Below are positions 27,360 through 34,894 of a DNA stretch of 64,000 bases, piece by piece. The stretch's first letter is position 1. Every line of letters begins with the position of its first letter. The notes under the pieces are model-generated. The model saw nothing but the letters and a program-made list of their open reading frames with translations, had not been told where the DNA came from and made no database searches. The stretch comes from Synergistaceae bacterium (GTDB lineage Bacteria > Synergistota > Synergistia > Synergistales > Aminobacteriaceae). The translations under genes were made by a program, and so were the position numbers. The stretch covers positions 28,574 through 92,573 of the forward strand of contig JAHDLC010000023.1 of assembly GCA_018436595.1 (NCBI GenBank), written 5' to 3'.

Positions 27360-27959
27360 TTACTTTTCCGTTCTAGCCCCCGCCGGTTCCCTGAAGTAGG
27401 CCTCCGTGAATCCCTGGCACCCCCGGCAGACGGGACCGTGGTACGGCGGGTAGGCTTCCCCGCAGACCGGGCAGATCACCGGGGGCACTTTGGGGCGGAC
27501 CTGGAGCACCTTCGGGTCCACCATCACCGGGCTCGAGTCGAAAAGCGCGGCCCCCGCCCTGTTGATGCCCTCCAGGATGGCGTCCAGGTCCTGGTCCTTT
27601 TTCGGAACAAGCTTCAGGAACCATTCGTTCACGGCCGGGTACTCTTTCAGCCGTTCCATGCCGAGGGAGATACGCACGCCCTCGCCGGTCTGCTTGTCGT
27701 AGAACACGGCGGCAAACCTGCCCGTGTCCACGATCTTCATCCAGTGGTTCCCCACGGTGCAGGGGGTGAGCAGCTGGATGGCGTCTGCGAGACACTTCCG
27801 GGTCTCGCAGATCACGTCCATGAGAATGCCTTCGGGCAGCAGCTCCCGGGCCAGCGAAACCATGTGGAGCGCCAGGACGCCTCCGGGGGCTTTCTTTCCG
27901 TGGAAGCGCTCCAGTTCTTTCAGATATTCCTCGTAGGAGGAAAAGGGACCGAAGTACAT
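27360..27959 (-). CDS. FmdE-like protein with C-terminal zinc ribbon
   Basis: Encodes 199 residues of the FmdE family (formylmethanofuran dehydrogenase subunit E-like). The N-terminal domain has GKKAPGGVLALHMVSLA and the conserved VICETRKCLADAIQLLTPCT with its paired cysteines. The C-terminal treble-clef/zinc-ribbon has CPVCGEAYPPYH and CRGC. These proteins commonly sit in operons with Mo/W enzymes and are thought to help in cofactor handling. The start codon shares a base with the formate dehydrogenase stop, so translation is coupled. Confidence 0.87.
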   Translation of the reverse strand: MYFGPFSSYEEYLKELERFHGKKAPGGVLALHMVSLARELLPEGILMDVICETRKCLADAIQLLTPCTVGNHWMKIVDTGRFAAVFYDKQTGEGVRISLGMERLKEYPAVNEWFLKLVPKKDQDLDAILEGINRAGAALFDSSPVMVDPKVLQVRPKVPPVICPVCGEAYPPYHGPVCRGCQGFTEAYFREPAGARTEK

Positions 27960-30706
27960 CAGGCGATCTTCTCGATCCTCACGGCGCACGCCTTGAAGGA
28001 GGGCGTCATGGTGTCCGGATCGAAATGCTTGAGGTCGCCGCTCAGCAGGTGGTTGGCGTTGGTCTCCCAGAAGTGGAAGGACATCCAGACCATCCCCGGG
28101 GCGATACGCTTTGAGACGTTTGCCTTGATCCGAACCTCTCCGCGGCGGGATTTCACCCGAATGACCTCGCCGTGGGAAATGCCAAGCCGCTCGGCATCCT
28201 GGACGGAGATGTCGGCGAACTCCTCGGGCATCCTTTCGTTGAGTCCCTTCGCCCTGCCCGTCTGGGTCCTGGAATGGTAATGGACAAGGCGTCGTCCGGA
28301 GCTCAGCACCAGCGGATATTCCCCGTCGGGCTGCTCGCTGCTCGGAACCCAGTCGATGGCCTGGAAAAGGCCCTTCCCCCGGGAAAATTTGCCGTCCTTG
28401 TGGAGGATGGGGGTTCCGGGGTGTTCCTCGTTCGGGCAGGGCCACTGGATGCCCCCGATATTGTCGAGACGGAAGAACTTGACCCCCGCGAAGGCCGGGC
28501 AGAGGACCGAGATTTCGTTGTCCCAGAGTTCCCGGCCGCTGTTCGACGGCCATTCGTGCCCGAACCGCTTCGCGACCTGCTTGAAGATCCACCAGTTCGG
28601 CCTGGCCTCTCCCGGTGCTTCCTTGATCTTCCGTACCCGGCTCACCCGGCGCTCGGTGTTGGTGAAGGTCCCGTCGTCCTCGGACCATGCCGCGGACGGA
28701 AGGATGACGTCGGCGAAAGGCGTGGTCTCGTTCCGGAATATATCCTGCACCACCAGGAACTCCGCAGAGTTCAGGCAGTGGGAAACGTGCCGGGGATCAG
28801 GCTCCGTGGCCACCAGGTTCTCGCCGAAGATCCAGAAGGCCTTCAGCCTGCCCGTGGGCAGTCCGTTGATCATTTCGGCGATCTTCAGCCCCGGCTGTCC
28901 CGGAAGGCTGTCCACGCCCCAGAAATCGGCGAATTTTTTGCTGATCTCCGGCGAATCCACCTTCTGGTAGCCGCAGAACATGTTGGGAAGGGCTCCCATG
29001 TCGCAGGCGCCCTGCACGTTGTTCTGTCCCCGCATGGGGTTGACGCCGCCGCCTTCCACTCCCATGTTTCCGAGGAGCATCTGGAGGTTGGCCAGGGTCA
29101 TGACGTTCCGCTTGCCTGATACGTGCTCCGTGATGCCGAGAGTGTAGATGACCATGGCCGGCTTGACAGTGCCGAGCATCCGCGCGATCTCCACGATGGT
29201 GCTCTCGGGAACTCCGCTGATCTCCGAGGCCCGGCTGGGAGGATACTCCTCGATCTTTTCCGCGAATTCCTCGAAGTTCTCGCACTTTTCCTCCACGAAC
29301 TTTTTGTCGTAGAGGTTTTCCTTGATCAGGACGTGCATGATGCCGTTCAGGAAGGCGATGTCAGAGCCGATGCGAAGCTGGGCGAAGATGTCGGCATAGT
29401 CGGCCAGCTCCTGCCTCCTCGGGTCGACAACTATCAGTTTCGTCCCGTTCCTGACGCCGTTCTTCAGGTACGTGGCGGCGACCGGATGGGCCTCCGTCAT
29501 GTTGGTGCCGATGCAGAAGAGGAGCTTCGCCTTGGCGAATTCCCCGATGGTGTTGGTCATGCCGCCCGCTCCAAAGCTTGTCAGTAGCCCCGCTACTGTA
29601 GGAGCGTGTCAGACCCGTGCACAGTGGTCTACGTTGTGATTCTGGAAGACCATGCGGAAGAGCTTCTGCATGCTGTACGAGTCCTCGTTGAGACTGCGCG
29701 CGCAGCTGACTCCTCCCACCGCGTCCGGGCCGTGCTTCTGCATCACCTCATTCAGTCGGGATGAAACGAGATCGAGGGCCTCGTCCCATGAAGCTTCGCG
29801 GAATTCGTCGTCCGGGCTTTTCTTTTCGCCCTTCCGCACCCGGATGAGAGGCTTCGTGAGCCGTTCGTCGGAGTAGATGAAGTCGTAGCCGAACCGTCCC
29901 TTGACGCAGAGCCTGCCCAGGTTGGGCATGCCGTCCTCCGTCCCGGTCACACGGGCGATCCTGTCTCCGTTGACATGGAGGTCGAGCTGGCAGCCCACGC
30001 CGCAGTATGGGCACGTGGTGCGGACCGTTTTCGTCTGCCATGCCCGTCCCTGGCCGACGGCCTTCTTCTCGGTGAGGGCTCCCACGGGGCACATCTGGAC
30101 GCACTGGCCGCAGAAGACGCAGTCCGACTCCTCGAGTTTGCTTCCCACGGGCGGATTGATCATGGTTTTAATGCCCCGGAACTGGAAGTCGATGGCGTGG
30201 TACCCCGACTGGTGGTCGCATGCCCGGACGCACCGGCCGCAGAGGATGCACTTGTTCATGTCCCGGATGAAGAATGGGTTGGTGTCGTCCAGTTCGTGCT
30301 CGGTGCACACGTCGCCGTCGTCCCGGAAGGGGGATTCTTCGATCCCCAGTTCGTAGGCGAGGTCCTGCAGTTCGCACCTGCCGTTCGACTCGCAGGAAAA
30401 GCAGTCCAGAGGGTGACGGATGAGGATCATCTCCACGACGGCTTTTCGAGCCGCCAGGGCCTTCGGGCTGAAGGCGTCGACCACCATGCCGTCCGTCAGG
30501 GGGGTGGTGCAGGCGGGAAGGAGCTTCGGGTTCTTTTCCACCTCCACGAGGCAGACGCGGCAGGCGCCGCTGGGCGGCAGGGCCGGGTGGTCGCACAGCG
30601 ACGGAATCCGTATGCTGTTGGCCCGGGCAGCCTGCAGAATGGTCACGCCAGGTTCTGAAGTAATTTCCCGGCCGTTGATGACGGCCCTGATCCTGTGTGT
30701 TTCCAT
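27959..30706 (-). CDS. fdhA: Selenocysteine formate dehydrogenase catalytic subunit (in-frame TGA = Sec366)
   Basis: Encodes 915 residues read through a TGA at 29609-29611. The N-terminus has a [2Fe-2S] domain (CDHPALPPSGACRVC), a 4Fe-4S segment (CFSCESNGRCEL) and two ferredoxin clusters (CILCGRCVRACDH; CVFCGQCVQMCPVG). The Moco domain starts with CPYCGVGC. The TGA falls in DHCARV-U-HAPTVAG, the exact Sec/Cys position of formate dehydrogenases, and the same frame continues to a normal C-terminal molydopterin-dinucleotide domain. A hairpin (29582-29598) that fits a SECIS follows. It oxidises formate or reduces CO2 in the cytosol. It lies between a molybdopterin-binding protein gene and the FmdE-like gene. 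Confidence 0.96.
29582..29598 (-). promoter_or_regulatory. Bacterial SECIS hairpin in fdhA
   Basis: On the minus strand, CAGTAGC-GGG-GCTACTG forms a perfect 7-bp stem with a G-rich loop. It begins 10 nt after the TGA codon, the spacing expected for a SelB-binding SECIS in coding sequence. Confidence 0.85.
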
Positions 30707-30733
30707 TTCTCAAACTCCTTTCAGGGTAAAATG

Positions 30734-31753
30734 TCAGCTCCGTGCTGAAAAAGCGCATCCGGGGTAGGAGCACGAAACGCAGTTCCTGCACAGACCTCCT
30801 TTCCCCCAGCGTCTCACCTCCGCTCCCGAAGGAGGAATGCCCGCATACAGCCTGTCGAGGACCATGTCCAGGGACGTCCGCTCGAAAAAAACGGCGGAGG
30901 CGGGAACGCCGAGGACAAAGGCATTTCCCCTGCGGGCAAGCATAAGGTTTGCTCCGGGGATCACCGGGATTCTCCGGAACACCACGTCGTCGCACATTGA
31001 TTCTATGGCTCCTGGCGTCAGGTCGTCGGCGTCGACGCTCATGCCGCCGGTACAGATGATGACCCGTGCTCCCTTTTCGAGCCATGCCGAAGCCGCCCCG
31101 AGAATGGAGTCCCGGTCGTCGGGGCAAAGGGTTTGCCCGAGGAAAGGTGCCCCGTAGACGTCAAGTTTTTTCAAAAGCTTGGGAAGAAAGGCGTCCCGGA
31201 CCGTCCCCTCGTAAATTTCCCGGCCCGTGGTGACAAGGGCCGCAGGGAGGGAAGCCCAGGGCAGAACTGAGAGGGGCGACGCTTTCCGGGCCCGGTCCAC
31301 CCGGTCGCGTTCCATGGAAAGGGGACCGATGCGGAACGCGGCGGCCGCCATGCCTTTCGTGACGGGGGTTTTGTTGGGCCGGGTGGTGAAGAGCCAGTCA
31401 GGATCGTCGTTGATGAAGTCGATGTCCTCGTCGCTGAAAAGAAGAAGGCCGTCCCTGGCGGCGACGAGGGTGCATTTCCCCTCCTCCGGGCCCCGCAGTT
31501 CCAGCCCGGCTCCTCTCATCCGCTCACCGAGGAGCAGGGCCGCGTCGTCTTCGTGAAGTTCATCCGGTGCGAGCTCCAGAAAGGGAATGTTGGATTTTCC
31601 CATCCTCCTGAGCAGGGGAACATCGCCTTCAGCGATAACATGGCCTCTACGGAAGCGGGCGCCCTTGAATCCCGTCTCGGGGTCGATGAGGGTAAGATCG
31701 TGGGAGATTTTTCTGCCGACGGCCTGTTCCACGGGGAGAGTTTTCACAATCAT
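30734..31753 (-). CDS. Molybdopterin-binding (MoCF/MoeA-like) protein with C-terminal Cys motif, copy 1
   Basis: Encodes 339 residues. The centre is a MoCF/MogA-like fold (AALVTTGREIYEGTVRDAFL; VIICTGGMSVDADDLTPGAI; IPVIPGANLMLARRG), which binds molybdopterin. The N-terminus (QAVGRKISHDLTLIDPETGF, KGARFRRGHVI) resembles part of MoeA. The C-terminus carries a four-Cys motif (CRNCVSCSYPGC) not found in MoeA, possibly a metal or Fe-S site. Copy 2 lies at 36240-37262. It is the first gene behind a Moco-type riboswitch and precedes fdhA, so it may be a cofactor carrier or insertase for that enzyme. Confidence 0.87.
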   Translation of the reverse strand: MIVKTLPVEQAVGRKISHDLTLIDPETGFKGARFRRGHVIAEGDVPLLRRMGKSNIPFLELAPDELHEDDAALLLGERMRGAGLELRGPEEGKCTLVAARDGLLLFSDEDIDFINDDPDWLFTTRPNKTPVTKGMAAAAFRIGPLSMERDRVDRARKASPLSVLPWASLPAALVTTGREIYEGTVRDAFLPKLLKKLDVYGAPFLGQTLCPDDRDSILGAASAWLEKGARVIICTGGMSVDADDLTPGAIESMCDDVVFRRIPVIPGANLMLARRGNAFVLGVPASAVFFERTSLDMVLDRLYAGIPPSGAEVRRWGKGGLCRNCVSCSYPGCAFSARS

Positions 31754-31781
31754 GTCCGGGTCACCGCGATTCCCCTTTCGT

Positions 31782-31940
31782 AAAAAAAGGACCGTTCATC
31801 GGCAATGATGACGGTCCCCGTGGTTTCACGCGGTTTTTCCCGTCCTCCTTGCCAAACACGGGAGGCATGCCCGTTTCCAGGCATACCCTGACGGCCGCAG
31901 TCCATAGAGGTTCGCTCCACAGGAGATACGGCTCGGAGGC
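31782..31940 (-). promoter_or_regulatory. Moco-type riboswitch with intrinsic terminator (fdh operon leader)
   Basis: Minus-strand RNA of the same class as the mop leader. Shared segments include CCTCCGAG at the 5' side, then TGGAAAC, GGGCATGCCTCCC and TTTGGCAAGGAGGACG. The closing helix pairs CCTCC (31939-31935) with GGAGG (31848-31844). Downstream, GACGG of the 3' arm can pair with CCGTC as an antiterminator. The alternative is a terminator: GGACCGTCATC pairs with GATGAACGGTCC (one bulge, 31817-31789), followed by TTTTTTT (31788-31782). The 5' half of the aptamer differs from the mop copy (it has a CTCC/GGAG hairpin). A Moco off-switch by termination is the expected mechanism. Confidence 0.86.
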
Positions 31941-32017
31941 GCTGTATTGGGGGATGGAGCACTTTCCCTTTTCGTTGAAACGGCATTGCTGGGGAAAATT
32001 ATCTCAATCTGTATGTC

Positions 32018-32046
32018 ATTATAGGGTATTTTCTCTTTTTTTTCCA
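32018..32046 (-). promoter_or_regulatory. Promoter of the fdh operon
   Basis: On the minus strand: TGGAAA (32046-32041), a 17-bp spacer and a consensus TATAAT (32023-32018). Transcription would start near 32010, giving a ~255-nt leader that contains the riboswitch. Confidence 0.72.
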
Positions 32047-32081
32047 GTCCGGTGTCCTCTTTCGTTTCCGGAGGAAAAAGG

Positions 32082-32111
32082 AAAGGGCTCCGGCATTTGC
32101 CGGAGCCCTTT
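32082..32111. terminator. Terminator after the molbindin gene
   Basis: AAAGGGCTCCGGC (32082-32094), a 4-base loop, and GCCGGAGCCCTTT (32099-32111): a perfect 13-bp stem. On the minus strand it lies 35 bases after the molbindin stop and is followed by CCTTTTTCC. On the plus strand it is followed by TT. Confidence 0.88.
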
Positions 32112-32146
32112 TTGTCCATGGAAACGGCGGAATATCCCCGGTTCTG

Positions 32147-32356
32147 TCAGTCTACCGCCAGCATGACGCTGTCTGCCTTCACGACGGCGTAGACGGGGGA
32201 GCCGACCCTGATTCCCAGGTTGGCGAGGGAGTCCATGGTGATCACGGATACCATGGTCTGTCCTCCGCCGATGTCGATGGTCACCTGGGCTTCCACGGCA
32301 CCTTCCTTGACCGCCGTGACTTTGCCCCGTATCTGGTTCCGGGCGCTCAGCTTCAT
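32147..32356 (-). CDS. mop2: Molbindin (TOBE-domain molybdate/tungstate-binding protein)
   Basis: Encodes 69 residues forming a single TOBE/Mop domain (MKLSARNQIRGKVTAVKEGA; VITMDSLANLGIRVGSPVYA; VKADSVMLAVD). Clostridial molbindins have the same size and form hexamers that store molybdate or tungstate. The Met at 32356 is preceded by AGGAGG at 8 bases; upstream in-frame Mets lie in the promoter region. It stands alone between the fdh operon and the divergent MliC-like gene and fits the Mo/W theme of the region. Confidence 0.92.
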   Translation of the reverse strand: MKLSARNQIRGKVTAVKEGAVEAQVTIDIGGGQTMVSVITMDSLANLGIRVGSPVYAVVKADSVMLAVD

Positions 32357-32408
32357 TTTCTCAGCCTCCTTTTTCGTAGGGATGCCAAAAACAGTACCTT
32401 CCTCTTCC

Positions 32409-32436
32409 ATTATGGCGATGATATGATTTTTTGCAA
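32409..32436 (-). promoter_or_regulatory. Molbindin promoter
   Basis: On the minus strand: TTGCAA (32436-32431), a 16-bp spacer and CATAAT (32414-32409), about 50 bases before the molbindin start. Confidence 0.6.
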
Positions 32437-32486
32437 CGGGACAATCCCGGAAACATAAGGGAAAAACACAGGGGAGGAATAGAATC

Positions 32487-32858
32487 GTGAAATCCATAAG
32501 AGAAAAGGGAATACTGTGTGTCGTTTTGCTCGCCGTCATGGTCCTGTCCGGCCCGGCGGAAGGGAATCAGCCTCTCACGGTCACGGGCGGGGAGCCCGTC
32601 ACCTATGCCTGCGCCAACGGAGACCGGCTGGTGGCACGGTATTTCAGCCTGTCCGACGACAGCCTCCGGTTCGTGAAGATTCTCTTTCCCGACGGCCGGG
32701 AATACACCCTTCCCCAGGTAATCTCCGGGTCAGGAGCCCGGTACACCGATGACGGTGAACTGCTCTGGTGGATCAAGGGCGACGAGGCGCGGGCGGAGGT
32801 CCGGGACGAAAACGGGGAATGGAAGGAACTGTGCGGCGAGTGCAGGGTTCTGCCCTGA
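32487..32858 (+). CDS. MliC/PliC-like C-type lysozyme inhibitor
   Basis: Encodes 123 residues with a signal peptide (GILCVVLLAVMVLSGPAEG) and a small beta-barrel pattern typical of MliC proteins: VTYACANGDRLVARYF, a strand region, LPQVISGSGARYTDDGELLW, and a final strand with two Cys (CGECRVLP). MliC-type proteins in the periplasm inhibit host lysozyme through the SGSGxxY loop. No lipobox Cys is seen near the cleavage site, so this looks like a soluble periplasmic form (PliC-like). It stands alone. Confidence 0.78.
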   Translation: MKSIREKGILCVVLLAVMVLSGPAEGNQPLTVTGGEPVTYACANGDRLVARYFSLSDDSLRFVKILFPDGREYTLPQVISGSGARYTDDGELLWWIKGDEARAEVRDENGEWKELCGECRVLP

Positions 32859-32890
32859 GGAAAAAACTGATACGGAAAAAAACGGGTCCC

Positions 32891-33217
32891 TCACAGGGAC
32901 CCGTCAATTTTTTCCTGAAGCTCGTCCCAGGAGGGGATTCCCCTCCAGAGAAGCTTCCCGTCAAGGACCCACGTGGGTTCCGCCCGGATGTTGAACCGGA
33001 CGAGGTCGAAGAACCAGATGCAGCAGCGGGGATCATAAATGTTCACTTCCACGGAATCGCCGTACCGTTCCCGGAGTTTTACCAGCAGCGGTCCTGCCGC
33101 CTCACGGGCGGCGGCCTGCGGGAAGGATCTCATTTCCTCCTCCCCGTACAGGAAGTTGCTTCAGCAGGCCGATCCCATGGGTTTTTCCATGTAGAGCCTG
33201 AGTTTTCTCACGGCCAC
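32891..33217 (-). CDS. Thioredoxin-like selenoprotein with a Cys-Sec motif (in-frame TGA = Sec19)
   Basis: Read from a GTG at 33217 (AAGGAGGG 6 bases upstream), the frame gives a first beta-strand (VRKLRLYME), then GSAC-U-SNF with the TGA at 33161-33163, then a continuous thioredoxin-like body (LLVKLRERYGDSVEVNIYD; AEPTWVLDGKLLWRGIPSW) to a stop at 32891, 108 residues in all. The Cys18-Sec19 pair sits after the first strand, where the redox motif of thioredoxin folds lies, and AEPTW fits the cis-Pro loop. Without Sec, the first strand and active site would be lost. It follows the flavodoxin/ferredoxin gene directly and is probably a redox partner. Exact family not assigned. Confidence 0.82.
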
Positions 33218-33230
33218 GGCATTCCCTCCT

Positions 33231-34013
33231 TCAGAGATTTTCCGAGACGAGCTCCCCGTACTCCACCGACCGGTACTGTTGGTAGTTTTTGCCCTGCACG
33301 CCTATGGCCGCGGGGGGACAGAAGGCGATGCACCGCTGGCAGGAGACGCAGCGGTCCAGGAACTCGGGATACTCCTCCATGCGGATGTTTTTCGCCGGGC
33401 AGAGCCTGGCGCACTTTCCGCACTTGATGCACTTCGCCCTGTCCACTTCAAGATGGAATTTCCGGCTCATCAGCTTCCAGGGCCACTGCCGGCGGGACAG
33501 CCGGTAGAGCAGCGGAGAGAGGACATTGCCTCCCTTCCACGGAGCGTTTCCCTCAAGCAGCGCGTCGGCGAAGGCGGCGGCGTTCTTCTCCATCCTTTCG
33601 GTCTTTTCCCTGTTCTTCTCGAGGGAGATGGTTATGTTGTTGTAGTTTGACGGCATGACGAAATCCCGTGCCCCCAGGGGAGTGTAGTGCTTTGAGACAA
33701 GGAGTTTTTTCACTGCGGGGCGGAGGCCGCCGGACGCTCCCCCCATGGTGGAGATCAGGAACGCCCCCCGCCCCTCCCCGTCGGGAAGGCTCTCGAGAAA
33801 ATCCCAGGCGAAGGGGTAGGTGGAGAACATGGCCACGGTGACGGCGATGCCGAGGGCGGTGTCGCCGTCACGGAAGGGGACAAACCCCTTTTCCAGCCGC
33901 CGGAGCCGGACGTCCTTTCCTCCCTCCCGCAGCCCGCGGGTCACTGCCCGGGCCGCAAGCAGGGTGTTTCCCGTTCCGCTGAAAAAATAGAAATCCACTG
34001 ATGTTTCCTTCAT
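33231..34013 (-). CDS. EFR1-type flavodoxin/2x[4Fe-4S] ferredoxin fusion
   Basis: Encodes 260 residues. The N-terminal flavodoxin-like domain has the FMN phosphate loop FFSGTGNTLLAA and a second loop (STMGGASGGLRP). The C-terminal domain carries two 4Fe-4S motifs (CIKCGKCARLCPAKN; CVSCQRCIAFCPP). EFR1-type proteins are cytosolic electron carriers of anaerobes. The Met at 34013 starts the flavodoxin strand; GGAGG lies 13 bases upstream, slightly far. Its stop overlaps the ribosome-binding site of the selenoprotein gene, so the two are co-translated. Confidence 0.9.
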   Translation of the reverse strand: MKETSVDFYFFSGTGNTLLAARAVTRGLREGGKDVRLRRLEKGFVPFRDGDTALGIAVTVAMFSTYPFAWDFLESLPDGEGRGAFLISTMGGASGGLRPAVKKLLVSKHYTPLGARDFVMPSNYNNITISLEKNREKTERMEKNAAAFADALLEGNAPWKGGNVLSPLLYRLSRRQWPWKLMSRKFHLEVDRAKCIKCGKCARLCPAKNIRMEEYPEFLDRCVSCQRCIAFCPPAAIGVQGKNYQQYRSVEYGELVSENL

Positions 34014-34153
34014 GTCGGGTGCCGCGCCTCCTTCTGGTGCATGTATGGTTTCCATTGTACAGCAGGGGAAATCTCCCGGAAACAATCCGTTCCGTAAAGA
34101 AACATGACGGTAGTGTAAAATAATGATAAGGAAATTTTCGGGAGGTGGAGAGA

Positions 34154-34858
34154 ATGAAAATGTTTGAAGCTGTCATTGCCGCTGCGGTGGTATTTTTCGC
34201 GGGAAGGGCCTGTGCCGGGGAGATTCCTCCCCTGGACCGGCAGATCCCTTCGGAACTCCGGACGGCCGCCTTTGCCCTTGGCTGATTCTGGGGCCCTGAT
34301 GCCCGGTTCGGGCTTCTCGACGGAGTGGTGCGCACCCGGGTGGGGTATGCCGGCGGAACAACGCCCGATCCCACCTATGATGACATCGGAGACCATGCAG
34401 AGACCGTCCAGGTTGATTACGACCCGGAAAAGATCTCTTACGACGAGCTCCTGGAGGTCTTCTGGACGAACCACAATCCCGCTGCCCGCCCATGGTCGAC
34501 CCAGTACCGCTCCGCTGTCTTTCCGGCTGACGAAGACCAGAGGAAAGCGGCGGAACGGTCGGCCGCGAAGATTAAGGCGGACATGGGCGGGAAAATCTTC
34601 ACGGCCATTGAACCACTGGCCCGGTTTTACCCGGCGGAAGGGTATCACCAGAAGTATTACCTCCGCAGGGACTATGTTCTCATGAGGGAGTTCAATGAAA
34701 TGTTCCCGGAGCGGGACGGTTTTGTGAGCTCCCCCTCGGCCGCGAAGGCCAACGGAATTATTGCGGGACTGGCCTCAAAAGAGGAGCTGGAAACATTCCT
34801 TCCTCTGCTGGGTCTTTCGGAGGAGGCGCAGAAAAGACTCCGGACAAGGGGAAAATAG
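34154..34858 (+). CDS. msrA: Exported selenocysteine peptide-methionine sulfoxide reductase MsrA (in-frame TGA = Sec44)
   Basis: Read through a TGA at 34283-34285, the frame encodes 234 residues: a signal peptide (AVIAAAVVFFAGRACAG), then FALG-U-FWGPDARFGLLDGV, which is the MsrA active site GCFWG with Sec for Cys, then VGYAGGTTPDPTYDD, HAETVQVDYD, FWTNHNPAARPW and YHQKYYLRR. MsrA reduces Met-S-sulfoxide; Sec forms are more active. The start (Met 34154) has GGAGGTGGAGA. The exported location implies periplasmic repair and needs an electron donor across the membrane. A C-terminal tail of ~40 residues extends beyond the usual MsrA core. A gene caller would start at 34325 and miss the active site. 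Confidence 0.95.
34301..34313 (+). promoter_or_regulatory. Candidate SECIS hairpin in msrA
   Basis: GCCCG-GTT-CGGGC forms a 5-bp GC stem (or GCCC/GGGC with loop GGTTC), 15 nt after the TGA at 34283-34285. Spacing and a G/U-rich apical loop fit a bacterial SECIS. Confidence 0.7.
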
Positions 34859-34894
34859 GAGGCATTCTTCAGGAAGGGGAGAGGAAAGAACAGG

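Noticed and set aside
27959..30706. Two separate genes or a frameshifted pseudogene of formate dehydrogenase
   Set aside because: The same frame continues across one TGA exactly at the catalytic Sec position with a SECIS-like hairpin, so read-through is the better explanation.
34154..34858. msrA as an inactivated gene starting at 34325
   Set aside because: Signal peptide, active-site context and frame are all intact across the TGA; only the Cys codon is replaced by the Sec codon.
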